Source: Phycomyces blakesleeanus NRRL 1555(-)
Lineage: Eukaryota > Mucoromycota > Mucoromycetes > Mucorales > Phycomycetaceae
DNA: 64,000 nt
Reading direction: 5' to 3'
Assembly: GCF_001638985.1 (NCBI RefSeq)
Contig: NW_017265190.1
Coordinates: 302,679-366,678, forward strand
In this document: piece after piece, positions 36,203 through 47,006 of the stretch
How positions within the stretch are numbered: position 1 is the stretch's first letter
Layout of the letters: each line of letters starts with the position of its first letter
Program-made: the position numbers and the translations under genes
The notes under the pieces: generated by a model
What the model was told of the DNA's origin: nothing
Seen by the model: only the letters and a program-made list of their open reading frames with translations
The model's database searches: none

Positions 36203-37642
36203 ATGACACCATTTTACAAAGAGCTTAAACGCCTATTAGAGCCTTTAGAAAAAGGTTCTCTGCTTGAGATTCATGACATACCAACAATCCCAATTCCATG
36301 CAAAAAATTGACTGTGAATTCCAAAGGAGATTTCAAACAGACGCGACGATTGATCTTAATCACTACTCAATCTTTAGGCTGTCCTAAAGCCATCGTTTGT
36401 GGAATGGAAACGATTGAATACAGAGAATACCATCCAGAAGGCCGTATCGAGTCATCCATTTATATCAGCAAAGTAGACACTACTGGTTATCCTTCAATCA
36501 AAAATATCACAGCAATTATGATTCAAGCATATCTTATCAGTCTAGGACCTTGCAAAGTGTATGTCTTTGCTTGTGCTCAACCACAGTACTTGTTTAGGGA
36601 CTCGGCCAATTATTGTGAGAAAAAAACAAAAACTTTGGGCGATAGAGCTCTAATTGGCTGGTGGCGTAATATATTGAGTCACCCTACTCTGTGGAATATC
36701 AACACACAAAACATATCCGAGAATGACTCAACTCTGAGCTCAATAAAGAAGACAAAGGGATGGTGGAGTATTCCCGGAGTAGACGACGAACGACAGGCTG
36801 TTCACGCAACAGGAAATCGATTGAAAAACATTCCTGGAGTTGTGTGGAAGTACGGCTACCCATACGATCCAAAAGCAAACATCAAAGATGTTATTCCGCT
36901 ATTTGAAGATGATACCAAAGCGCGACTCTCAGCGGCGTTGTGCGAATCCAAAGGGGGCCGCGACAGTGAAGATACCATAAATGTCGAAGGATTTTGGGAG
37001 ATTCTAGGTCATACAGAAGAATGTGGAGCTGGAAGGTTAACTGCATTCCTTGTACTGGATTTAACCAATAGAACAAAGCCTAAAGACAATACAACTGAAA
37101 AAATGATCATGCGAAAAAGTTTCACGCGTATTTGGAACACGATGATGGACCTCTTTTTTGATACAAAAGAAAATATCGAGAAGTCTACTAAGAAACTTGA
37201 GGCTACTATACTTGAATACAGACCTGCTGTTGAGCCTTACAAGATTCACACTTTAGGAGATCCGGTTGACAAAAGAGCTTCAAGTAGTGTAGATAAAAAT
37301 AATACGGAAGTGAGAACATTGTCTTCCAATCTCATCAAGAAAAAAGCTGGAAGTACATCACCTGCGAATGGTTTGGAAAGTAGCTCGATCAAGACAAGTT
37401 CAGCTGAAAATACTCCTGTGGTAAATGTTTTGGGAAATAGCTTGATTAAACGAAAAACACCAGTAAGCGTTCCCGCGGTGAATGTCTTGAGATCTAGTCT
37501 CATCAAACGAAAGACGACCGAAAACACTCCTAAGGTGAATACACTGGAAGCTAATTCTATCAAGCGAAAGACAACAGGGGATATTCCTATGAGTACTGTT
37601 CTGGAGAACAACTTGCAGAAGCGCCTTAAAACCGAAGAATGA
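36203..37642 (+). CDS. RTT109: Histone H3 acetyltransferase Rtt109 (KAT11)
   Basis: Fungal-specific acetyltransferase that modifies newly made histone H3, chiefly K56 and N-terminal lysines, with histone chaperones, for replication and genome stability. A single uninterrupted frame gives 479 residues, unlike the intron-rich neighbours. Family landmarks are CKVYVFACAQPQYLFRDS, LIGWWRN, TKGWWSIPGVDDERQA, WKYGYPYDPKA with IPLFEDDTKARL, and FWEILGHTEECGAGRLTAF. The C-terminal tail from about residue 371 is a tandem array with a 19-residue period, ending KRLKTEE, rich in lysine and probably unstructured. The ATG at 36203 fits the usual family N-terminus (FYKELKRLLEPL). Confidence 0.9.
   Translation: MTPFYKELKRLLEPLEKGSLLEIHDIPTIPIPCKKLTVNSKGDFKQTRRLILITTQSLGCPKAIVCGMETIEYREYHPEGRIESSIYISKVDTTGYPSIKNITAIMIQAYLISLGPCKVYVFACAQPQYLFRDSANYCEKKTKTLGDRALIGWWRNILSHPTLWNINTQNISENDSTLSSIKKTKGWWSIPGVDDERQAVHATGNRLKNIPGVVWKYGYPYDPKANIKDVIPLFEDDTKARLSAALCESKGGRDSEDTINVEGFWEILGHTEECGAGRLTAFLVLDLTNRTKPKDNTTEKMIMRKSFTRIWNTMMDLFFDTKENIEKSTKKLEATILEYRPAVEPYKIHTLGDPVDKRASSSVDKNNTEVRTLSSNLIKKKAGSTSPANGLESSSIKTSSAENTPVVNVLGNSLIKRKTPVSVPAVNVLRSSLIKRKTTENTPKVNTLEANSIKRKTTGDIPMSTVLENNLQKRLKTEE
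37313..37642 (+). repeat. 57-bp tandem coding repeat in the RTT109 tail
   Basis: Six units with an 18-19-residue (54-57-bp) period end the protein. The consensus is roughly V-L-x-x-S-L-I-K-R-K-T-x-x-x-x-P-x-V-N, seen for example as VLGNSLIKRKT, VLRSSLIKRKT and TLEANSIKRKT. The last unit is truncated by the stop. A weaker earlier unit may start near residue 351. Confidence 0.8.
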
Positions 37643-38023
37643 ATCTCAAATACTTGTAACCACAAAAGCACTGATAATATACTTTATATTAAGTAGCTAG
37701 TGTATCCCTTTTTATACATTTACATTAATATTGATAGATAAAGCTTTGACTATTTAAAATGTATACTATATTTACCTGTACAAATAAAGACACACAATTC
37801 AATTTTGTAAATATTCAGTAAGATATTGGATGAGCAAGATCGAAAGAAGCAATTTTACAGAAAATGATCCTCTGATCTTTAAATCTTTAAAATGTCTATT
37901 TATAAAAGGCGTGCAAAAAAAATCGTTTAGTTGAAATGTCGGAATCTTAATATTTGACATTTTCTACAGTGTATATTTCAAATAAAAAAAAAACTATTGG
38001 GATAGTAAATTGAGTAAAGCATC

Positions 38024-39036
38024 ATGAAAGACATCAACGTACAAACGCCACCAACAGCCCCTCGCAATAAAGCTACCCCACCTCAACAATCAGCATGTCA
38101 TTTGTTATTTGATTATAAGCCAAGTTCAGATGGAATTGATCTCAACCTTTTGATTCTCCTTCATGGTTTAGGTGTGTACCATGACCTTTATCGCGATATT
38201 TTTTTATTTATTTATTTACGAATACGTATATATAGGCGACACCAAGACTCCATTTTCTGCTCTCGGACCTAAACTTAATTTAGCTCAAACAGCTACAATA
38301 GCTGTCCAGGCACCTCAGCCTGTACCTTACATGGAAGATAGCTATCAATGGTTTCCTAGCTTTGATTTTTTGACAGGCAATCGTATGTGTAGAAAATATT
38401 CCTTTTTTTAAAAAGAAAAGAAATGCTCACACATGTAGCCTATAGTTTTGCCGCCCTCAAATCCTGAAAGGATGAAGGGTATGTTACGGACACGCAAATG
38501 GATGGCAGAGCTTCTCCAACACATGGTTTCTGTGTGTGGGTTTGCTCCCTCGAACATCTTTTTCTTTGGATTTTCACAGGGTGGGAGTGTTGCATTGGAC
38601 ACTGTATTGTTTGGAGATATACCTAATCTTGGTGGAGTGGTTAGTATTAGCGGGTACCTTTTGGAAGAACAGGAGAAAGAGAAGAAAGTTGGGACTGGGT
38701 ATGGTGGTTACATATTAGTGACCCAGGGCGAAAAGGATGGTTTGGTTGGAAGCAAAGCATCTGCTGAGAAAAAGGTACAGTTTATAAAGAATAGTAAGAA
38801 AAAGTCCTTTAAAGGTGTACTATTAACATACACACATCTGTTTTCAGTTCAAAGCTATTCAGCGATTCTGCTCCCCTTCAGCAGAGACATCACAGATTTT
38901 TATTACAAACAAGGACCACACCATGGCTCATTCAGAGGGTGAATGGCGTGTAATTCATACATTCTTTTCCAAGTACTTGGCTCGACGCAACATTCAATTG
39001 GAAAATATGTCCGATGTTTACCTCGTTAATCCTTAA
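38024..39036 (+). CDS. Alpha/beta-hydrolase, phospholipase/carboxylesterase family
   Basis: Predicted serine hydrolase (acyl-protein-thioesterase-like fold); substrate unknown. Four exons: 38024-38171, 38236-38382, 38446-38774 and 38848-39036, giving 270 residues. The oxyanion/HG motif LLILLHGLGD is split across the first intron, the nucleophile elbow is FGFSQGGSVAL (Ser), a candidate acid lies in TQGEKDGLVG (Asp), and the candidate catalytic His is in NKDHTMAHSEGEW. LGPKLNLAQTATIAVQAPQP and YQWFPSF are also family-like. All splice junctions are in phase. There is no signal peptide, so a cytosolic location is likely. Confidence 0.82.
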
Positions 39037-39615
39037 AAGCTTATTCTGGCATCAAATATATATATATGGAAAATGATCTCGATCGCATTGGTTTGGTATC
39101 TGGATAAGGTACAAATCTATGAAAACTGTTTCTACATTTATAAAACTAGATATACGTAGTTCTTACTATCTAAAGTTCCGCATGAAAGTTTAAACGACAA
39201 AAAGAAGAGAACCCCTTTCCCAATTTATATGCTGACTATACTTGTCTCTTGTCCCAATTTGTAATTGTTCGGTTGGATATCTCTCTCAGTCCAACTATGC
39301 TATAGAGTACCGTATTGCTTATAGATTATCGTAAATTACTTAAAATATTATTTTATTACAATAATGTCTATTATTGTCTGTTTTCTGGTTTCATAGAGAA
39401 TTCAGCTATTCTCTCTAGTGAGATAAGAATTAGGGAGGTTATTCATAAATGAAACGAGAACAAAAAAAATCGAAAAGAATGGTGGAAAGGTTCAAGCAAA
39501 GCTCTCTTACCCTCAAACTCCGCATATTTTGACCAACAAATCCAGTCACATCCATTCAATGGAAAACAATGTGAAGTGACAGGGCAGTGTTTTTTACTTC
39601 TCGAAACAAGCACTC
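39037..39615. other. Intergenic, nothing recognised
   Basis: 3' flank of the hydrolase gene and upstream region of the mitochondrial S15 gene. TA run at 39057-39068. No other feature supported. Confidence 0.5.
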
Positions 39616-40512
39616 ATGTTCAGCCGCGCACAGCATCAACTGGGACGCTTTGGTAATTGTAGAAAACAACCTCTTCCCTTTCTAGTAGGAGAGAAAGCGT
39701 TTGGAGGCTGTCGAGACTGACGGCCTTATTTATTCATGTCAGCACCCCGTACGCTTGTATTGAAGCAGGATTTCCACGTCTCGGCTGTTGCCTGTGCTAA
39801 GAGACATCCCAAGCAGATCAAAAAAGAGAATTTGGCGAAACGTGCTGCCAAAGTTGCCGAGTTCGAACGCACCAAGCCATCTCACATCATTTCTCAATCA
39901 GCACCATTCTTCAACAAGCTCCATACACCCGCCAGTGCTTACGGTTCGAACACAGACTATCAGCATTTTTTGACAAATGAAGATCGTACCCATCTCTTTG
40001 AAACTGCACCAAAGGAGGCTGTTGAAGAAAGTCATTTGGCTGCTGTAGAGGGCATGGATGAGGCAATGAAGCACGAACAAATTAAAGTAGAAACTCTCCA
40101 GAAGATTATTGGTCTGCAGAACGGCAATGCTAAGGCTGTCCAGCTCTGGAACATTCAGCAAGCTGTTGACTGGTTCAAGAGAAAGGAAGGGGATACCGGT
40201 AGCCCCGAAGTTCAGGGTAGGACGAAGAATGAGATAAAAATTAATGAGAAAAAGACTAATAAAAATATATGTATATGTATATTTATTTATTTATTTTTAG
40301 CTGCTGTCTTGACTGTGCGTATCCACAACCTCAATTCTCATCTCCAACAACATCGTAAAGATGTGCACAACTACAAAGAATTGCGTACTATGGTTCACCA
40401 AAGAGCAAAAATCCTTAAGTATCTTAAAAACAAGGATCAGAATAGATACAACACATGCTTACTCGAGCTTGGCCTGGAGCGCAGAGCTGTTGAGGGTGAA
40501 ATTACACTGTAA
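39616..40512 (+). CDS. Mitochondrial ribosomal protein uS15m
   Basis: Small-subunit mitoribosomal protein that binds 12S/15S rRNA. Preferred model: three exons, 39616-39652, 39743-40216 and 40301-40512, giving 240 residues. The first exon begins MFSRAQHQLGRF and joins in frame to APRTLVLKQDFHVSAVACAK, together a classic basic, amphipathic presequence. A start at the ATG at 39736, giving a shorter leader, is also possible and shares the rest of the frame. The S15 domain is clear: DTGSPEVQAAVLTVRIHNL, HLQQHRKDVHNYKELRTMV and RAKILKYLKNKDQNRY. A long N-terminal extension precedes it, as in other fungal mitochondrial S15 proteins. Confidence 0.86.
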
Positions 40513-41731
40513 GAATGAAATAAAATCATACAAAAAATAAAAAAAAGAATGGAACGTATTTTCACTATGGTTATAAATCCAATTAAAAGTTTTGTTTGGA
40601 TTCCAATTCAAAATTGTTTACTAATAAGTGAGATTTAACCATGAAAAGAAAAGGGTATTGTGTATGTATTGGGAAGTCGAGTTACCCAGACTAAGCTTTT
40701 TGACTCTGTACACTAATTCGTATTTTAGTATAAATTTAAAGTGCATTTAGAATGTACACACACATGAATGTCATCGCAGACATACATCCCCTCATTTAGC
40801 CATCGTCTATCATATTACTACAATAGCAAATATAACTCGCGCCACTTCATGTAAATGTCGGATGACAATATATAGATTTAATATCAACTGGTCTGGATTG
40901 CATTTGGCATGAGTTATAAATGTGACAAAGTGGTGAAGAGATAATTGGTTTTAAATAAAGGTAAAACTAATAAATCCAGGTATATTCGATAGCTTTCTTG
41001 GCATATATTAATAGTCCTGATTGATGTTCAAAATCCATCCTATATATCACTAGTTTATTCTAACTATGTATATATATATATATATATATATATTATGATA
41101 TGTTTGGCGGGGAGTGTTTACCTGGTTTTGGGGTCAAATGTTAAATACTTGTGAGACGACACAATATCTAATATCAGGTTGTCAAGTCAAAAGAAAAATA
41201 AGTGTCATTTAAGGCACAGTCATGTATGAGTATTATGATCATTATTTTATTTATAGCCGTATTACAAGAAAAGCTCAAAAGTTGTAGCAAAATACAGTTT
41301 AGTTCAAGGCATAATCCTAAAAGAAAAAAGTATGTTTTGATCATCAAATTAGAAATATTTTGGAAATTTCCAATGTACGTAAAAGTATCGCTAAAACGGT
41401 AGTAAGAGAAAGAGAGAAAAACTTGTTGTTGTTATATAACTATCATAAACGTCCAATTATAAAACTAAAGTTATTTACTTAAGCTTTATATATTTGCCTT
41501 GAATTAGTTAATGTGGATAAATAAGTCTTATCATGAATACTCTATTTAAAATAGGGAAATGATACGTTTCATGTAACAGAAGGGCTTGGAATTGACCATG
41601 CATCGCCTCAATACTGCATTTTTGCTCTCCGCCTACTGCGTCATGTCACCCATCCCCTCGTGTACAACCTTTCATCTCTTGTTTCTTCTTCATCTGACTC
41701 CAATCCAGAACACAATACATAAAGAAGGATC
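40513..41731. other. Intergenic with TA microsatellite
   Basis: No gene seen. An uninterrupted TA run lies at about 41068-41092. The segment 41580-41731 immediately upstream of the dynamin gene is less AT-rich and probably holds its promoter and leader. Confidence 0.5.
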
Positions 41732-44700
41732 ATGGATACCCAACTAATCCGGACAGGTAAGCCTCCCATTTACTCATCGTTAACAAGAAGTACCTGGCAA
41801 AAATAGACCTAACCAAGAAAAAAATATGCTCTATTTCTTTCTTTAGTGAATAAACTTCAGGATGCCTTTTCTACTGTGGGCGTACACAATCCAGTCGACC
41901 TACCCCAGATTGCAGTCATTGGCTCCCAATCAAGCGGCAAGAGTTCAGTTCTCGAGAACATTGTCGGTAGAGATTTCCTTCCACGAGGAACTGGTATCGT
42001 CACTCGCCGACCTTTGGTAATTATTACCATTTCCCCCCTTTGTTTCTTCTCTCGCTTACTTAAGATATTATACATACATATATATATATTCGTAGATCCT
42101 CCAACTTATTAACCGCTCAAGCACCCACAAACCTTCTGCTGCCGAAAGTGCAAAAGATGGAGAAAAAGAAGAAGAGAGTCCAAAAGGAAATGACTATGAA
42201 AATCCTGACGAGTGGGGAGAGTTCCTTCATCTTCCAGGCCAGAAATTCTACAATTTTGATAAAATTAGAGAAGAAATTGTAAAGGATACAGAGCTGAAGA
42301 CTGGCAAGAATCTTGGTAAGCTTAAATATTTCTTTATTAAGTTTAATAAAAAATATATGCTGGCTCATCCAAATAATTATTTAGGTATCTCACCACAGCC
42401 CATCAACCTTCGTATCTTTTCTCCAAATGTTCTTACTCTGACTCTCATCGATCTTCCTGGCCTGACAAAGGTAAACATTTTATATATAAATATATAAAAT
42501 CAAATTGCATCGCATCGCACTCGGTCTAACAAAACATACTAGGTTCCTGTAGGAGATCAGCCCAAAGATATCGAGAAGCAGATTCGTGATATGCTTCTCA
42601 AATACATTACTAAACCCAATGCAATTATCCTAGCAGTAACTGCTGCTAATCAAGATCTCGCAAACTCTGATGGGTTGAAAATTGCTAGAGAAGTTGATCC
42701 CGAAGGATTGCGCACAATCGGTGTCTTGACTAAGGTTGATTTGATGGATCAGGGAACAGACGTAATTGATATATTGGCAGGAAGAGTGATTCCATTGAGA
42801 TTAGGTAAAGAAAAATATAAGGCGGAGTAATGCAGTAGATGTTTTTTCTTCTTCTTGTGCTTATATATCAGGTTATTCATGTGTGTATTTGTGTGTATAG
42901 GTTATGTCCCTGTTGTTAATCGTGGTCAGAGAGATATTGAATCCAAGAAGGCGATCACAAAAGCATTGGACTCTGAAAGAGATTTCTTTGAAAATCATTC
43001 ATCTTATCGAAGCAAGGCCCAGTACTGCGGTACACCTTTCCTTGCTCGCAAACTTAACATGGTTGGTCTTAGTATTACCCGTTCTCGCCGTGGATTTATT
43101 AATTTAATATTAATTAACATAATATAGATCCTTATGCACCACATTCGCAATACCCTCCCAGAGATTAAGGCCAAGATTCAATCTGCCTTGTCTAAATACC
43201 AGCAAGAACTTCTTCAATTGGGCGATCCTTTGGGTGATGGCACATCTAACCAAGCCAACCTTGTCCTTAATATAATTACCGAGTTCTGTACCGAGTTCCG
43301 AACTATTATTGATGGTAACTCCAACGATTTATCGAGCTTTGAGCTTTCAGGTGGTGCACGTATTAGTTTTGTATTTCATGAACTCTACGCAAACGGGGTC
43401 AAGAGTATTGATCCTCTTGAGCAGACAAAGGATGTGGATATTCGCACCATATTGTACAACTCATCGGTAAGTAATAAAGAAAGAAAAAACGTACATCAAA
43501 AATAACAGTCTTCTGGGTGGAATATTTACATGATATTGCGTTGCGCAGGGTTCATCACCTGCTTTATTTGTTGCCACCACAGCATTTGAAGTCATTATTA
43601 AGCAACAAATCAAACGTCTTGAAGAGCCAAGTGTAAAGTGTATCAACATGGTATATGATGAGCTTGTGAGGATATTGGGACAGCTCTTAAACAAGCAGGT
43701 TAGTGTTAATTGATGTTTGACATAAAAAAAGAAAGAAAAACAGATGTGTGTCTAGCACAAATGTCTTGTTACTTACCTTACTATACTATCCAGTTCTTTA
43801 AGAGATTCCCTACTTTGAAAGAAAAATTTTACCAGGTTGTACTAGCGTTCTTCAAAAAGGCAGTTGCACCTACAACAAAACTTGTGTCTGACCTTGTTGC
43901 GTATGTATTTATCTATCAGAAACTTTCATAAGAATGTCATGCCACAACAATTTATCTATTTCTCTGTTTATTTATTTATATCTATCTATTATTGTTATTA
44001 TTATTTTAGAATGGAAGCATGCTACATTAACACAGCTCACCCTGAGTTCTTAAATGGTCACCAGGCCATCACGATTGTTAACGAACAACTTCGCCCCAAG
44101 CCGCAACAAGGACAATTGCAAAACGGTCCCGAATATCAAACCAAAGGCATGAAGAATCAGTCACTACTACAGCAGCAGCAACAGCAGCAGCAACAGCAGC
44201 AACAACAACAACAACAACAATTATCAGCACTCCAGACTAACAATGTCGGAACACCTGGATCAGAAAGTGAGAATGGGTCTTTCTTTGGAAGCTTCTTTTC
44301 TGGACCAAAAAAGACAAAGAAGGCTGGGCCTATGATGGAAGCTGTAAGTAATTAAAGCTGAATCGTTCAAGATACAATAAAATATAATTAATTCAGTGTA
44401 TTATATATACTTATACTAATTTGCCCTTTATTTACAAACAGCCTCCTGCCACACTAAAGGCAACAGGTGCATTATCAGAACGCGAGTATATGGAGACTGA
44501 AGTTATTAGTAAGTTAATAGAATTTACATTATTTCTCATAACATTACTCACCAAATCTTTGAATAGAGCTATTGATCCAGTCTTACTACAACATTGTCAA
44601 GTGTAGCATGGTTGACATGGTTCCAAAGGCTATTATGCTTAATCTTGTCAGTCACTCAAAGGAAGAACTCCAAAGAGAACTCCTTTCTGAGCTTTACAAG

Positions 44701-44891
44701 GCCGATGTATTGGACGATCTTTTGCAGGAATCCGAGTTCACACAGCAGAGACGGAAAGAATGCAAGAAGATGATTGAGGTAAAATATATAAAAGTATCAA
44801 ATCCTATTTTTTTTTTGAGAAAATCATTAAACTTTAGTTTTTTTTCTTGCAGGCACTGCAAAAGGCAGACGAGATCGTTGGATCTGTTTAA
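41732..44891 (+). CDS. VPS1: Dynamin-like GTPase Vps1
   Basis: Membrane-remodelling GTPase for Golgi-to-vacuole sorting, endocytosis and peroxisome fission. Thirteen exons: 41732-41756, 41847-42016, 42096-42315, 42385-42470, 42543-42804, 42901-43061, 43128-43466, 43549-43698, 43794-43900, 44010-44343, 44442-44508, 44567-44778 and 44853-44891, giving 723 residues. GTPase motifs: P-loop GSQSSGKSS (about 34-42), switch [19 protein letters not shown]. The stalk/middle domain includes LARKLN then [17 protein letters not shown]. The GED at the C-terminus reads [19 protein letters not shown] and [15 protein letters not shown]. The variable insert (B-like region) between middle and GED has 17 glutamines. 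No PH or proline-rich domain, as expected for Vps1. The GTTGGT donor after exon 6 is non-standard. Confidence 0.93.
44170..44220 (+). repeat. CAG/CAA polyglutamine tract in the Vps1-like gene
   Basis: Seventeen consecutive Gln codons, mixed CAG/CAA in the first part and pure CAA in the last seven. It sits in the low-complexity insert before GED, between KNQSLL and LSALQ. Confidence 0.9.
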
Positions 44892-45829
44892 AGCGATATT
44901 TACTTGTTTTTTTTATATATATTTATTAAAAGAAAAAAGCGTCTTATTTTTATTCCCCACATTTCTATTAGCCAGAAAAGAACACAGAAATTAAAGTATA
45001 GGGAAGTCTAGAGCATAATAAATGTATCGCCAACTTCTATTACTTCTCTATATATTTCTATCTCTTGATACCAATATATGTATGCATTACTATTGAAGTA
45101 TTTTATCACGATTTGGTACCAAAAAGTCAATATCTCGAATGTAAAATATGAAAACGCTATTATAATCCTTTTCTTTTCAGGATTGGTTATATTAGAGAAG
45201 GGGACAACGTAGGGAACTTTCATGACTGCTAAAAATGGAAAAAATTAAAACCAGCATTGGAATGCACGTCTCTGGTTAAAATAAGGGACGCCTTTGAGGA
45301 CGTTATAGAAATCAAATTTATACTTCTTTCCTCTTCATTTATCTCATTTAACAGAAAAACGCCAAGTTTACTATCACTCCTGCTTTATACGGCTATTATT
45401 TGGGTCCTAAAAGCACTCGTATACCACTCCTAAGAATAGAGATACCTATAAGTACCTTCAGCTGACAGCTTTTTTTTTATAATACATGCAAGGAAGAGTT
45501 CCGGTTTACTCTTTCTGAGGTTGCTATTTTATTAAGCCATTGATTGATTCATTAGAAAAAAAGCATATAACAGATAGACTTTTAACTTTATATAAGCTAG
45601 ATTATGTCGACTAATATTATTCTGTTGGAGTGGTAAAGTATAGAGCTTGAAAAGATCAGTTTTTTATTTTAGAGCCTTGATTTTTTAATGGATCAAGACT
45701 CCATTGATATATGATTAGTTTATAGCGTGTATATGCTACTAACTTCAATAGTTAAGTGATTACTTGAGAAAAATATATATTATCCTATTTGTCGGATCAC
45801 TTTCAGGCTCCAGAGACATTGTTTTTGTG

Positions 45830-45890
45830 CTAGGGATATTCTGGCTGAATTTTCCCTAATTTACGGTCATTTCTGCCAGAATATCCCTAG
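45830..45890. repeat. Perfect 16-bp inverted repeat
   Basis: Arms CTAGGGATATTCTGGC at 45830-45845 and its exact reverse complement at 45875-45890, separated by 29 nt. It could be a transposon terminus or a small foldback element. No target duplication was identified. Confidence 0.8.
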
Positions 45891-46164
45891 AAGTGTCCCG
45901 GGGCAAAAGTAAAAATGGTAAAAGTCTGGGTAATGTAAACCCAGTAAAGTCCATCACCACGGCAGATTTTTTCGTGTAACAATTTTGTAATTCAGCCCGT
46001 GAGTTTATTTTACCATTTTGGGAATAGCTTTTTCATTGAAGTTTCAGGTCCGAAAGAATCGCAAAATTGATAAATGGGATCGCAAAAAAAAATTGGCTGG
46101 TAAAATACGATTTTATTTATTTTTATGGGTTGAAAATATTGGGGGTAGATAATTTTAGGCTTCC

Positions 46165-46205
46165 CATACCTACCCTGCAGTAGCTGCTACTGTAGGGTAG
46201 GTATG
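46165..46205. repeat. 20-bp near-perfect hairpin with 1-nt loop
   Basis: Left arm CATACCTACCCTGCAGTAGC at 46165-46184; right arm at 46186-46205 is its reverse complement with one mismatch. It is GC-richer than its surroundings, and no gene overlaps it. Confidence 0.85.
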
Positions 46206-47006
46206 CTTGCACTAGCAGCTAGAAATATTTAATAGCTATTCTGAAAATGTTTCCAGAAACAAAAGCAAGTAGAATTTTGAAAAACCCAATTGCATGTTTG
46301 AAAGCAAAAACCATATTAATGCTTTTAAAATAAAAGCAAAGAAGCTATTGGAAGGACAAGTTTCAAATCCGAGCAAAAATGTCAAACCTGCAAAAAAAAC
46401 AAAGGTCATTAGTACATGGACTTTTGATGAAGATTACTATGTTTTAGATGACTTACCACATATTAATTGAATCTAAAACAAAAACAAAAACAAAAAAAAA
46501 CAAAGCAAAAAAGAAGAAGACATATGTTTATGTTAGTATGGATAAAATCAGTATACGAGCAAGATTCTTTACATACCTCTTTATGTCAAGAATTCACATG
46601 CCCTATTATACTTCAGTTAGATTTTATTAATCAGAACTCGTAATAGAATCACATCATTAGCAATACCTTTTAAGATCTTAATCATGTGAGAGGATCAGAG
46701 TTGATCTGTAGTATAATTAGCTAATGAGTAGCAAGAACATGTGCCATTTGTTGCCTGATCTTTAGAAAAATGAAAAAAATTATATGAAACAAAAAAAGGC
46801 ACTCAATGTTTATTTTTTGTGTCAAGCTAAACTGTAACAAATTAATGAATTTCATTGGTTTTTGAAGACCATTATACGCTTATTACTGGTTACATGAATA
46901 ACACTTTTCATTGGTTCCTGAAAGAAATCGACTTGTTGTTTCAAGATGCAGAAATAAATAAATATATGGTGGTCGTCTATACTCCTTTATCACGTTAGAC
47001 AATACG

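Larger units (their letters stand above)
44892..47006. other. Intergenic, gene-free, with two hairpins
   Basis: 3' flank of the dynamin gene and upstream region of the decayed zinc-finger transposase. Two strong inverted repeats are listed separately. No exon is supported. The left end of the transposon at 47007-50144 probably lies here, but I could not fix it. Confidence 0.5.

Noticed and set aside
46448..46630. 60-codon lysine-rich frame
   Set aside because: Arises from an A-rich tract; no domain or splice context.
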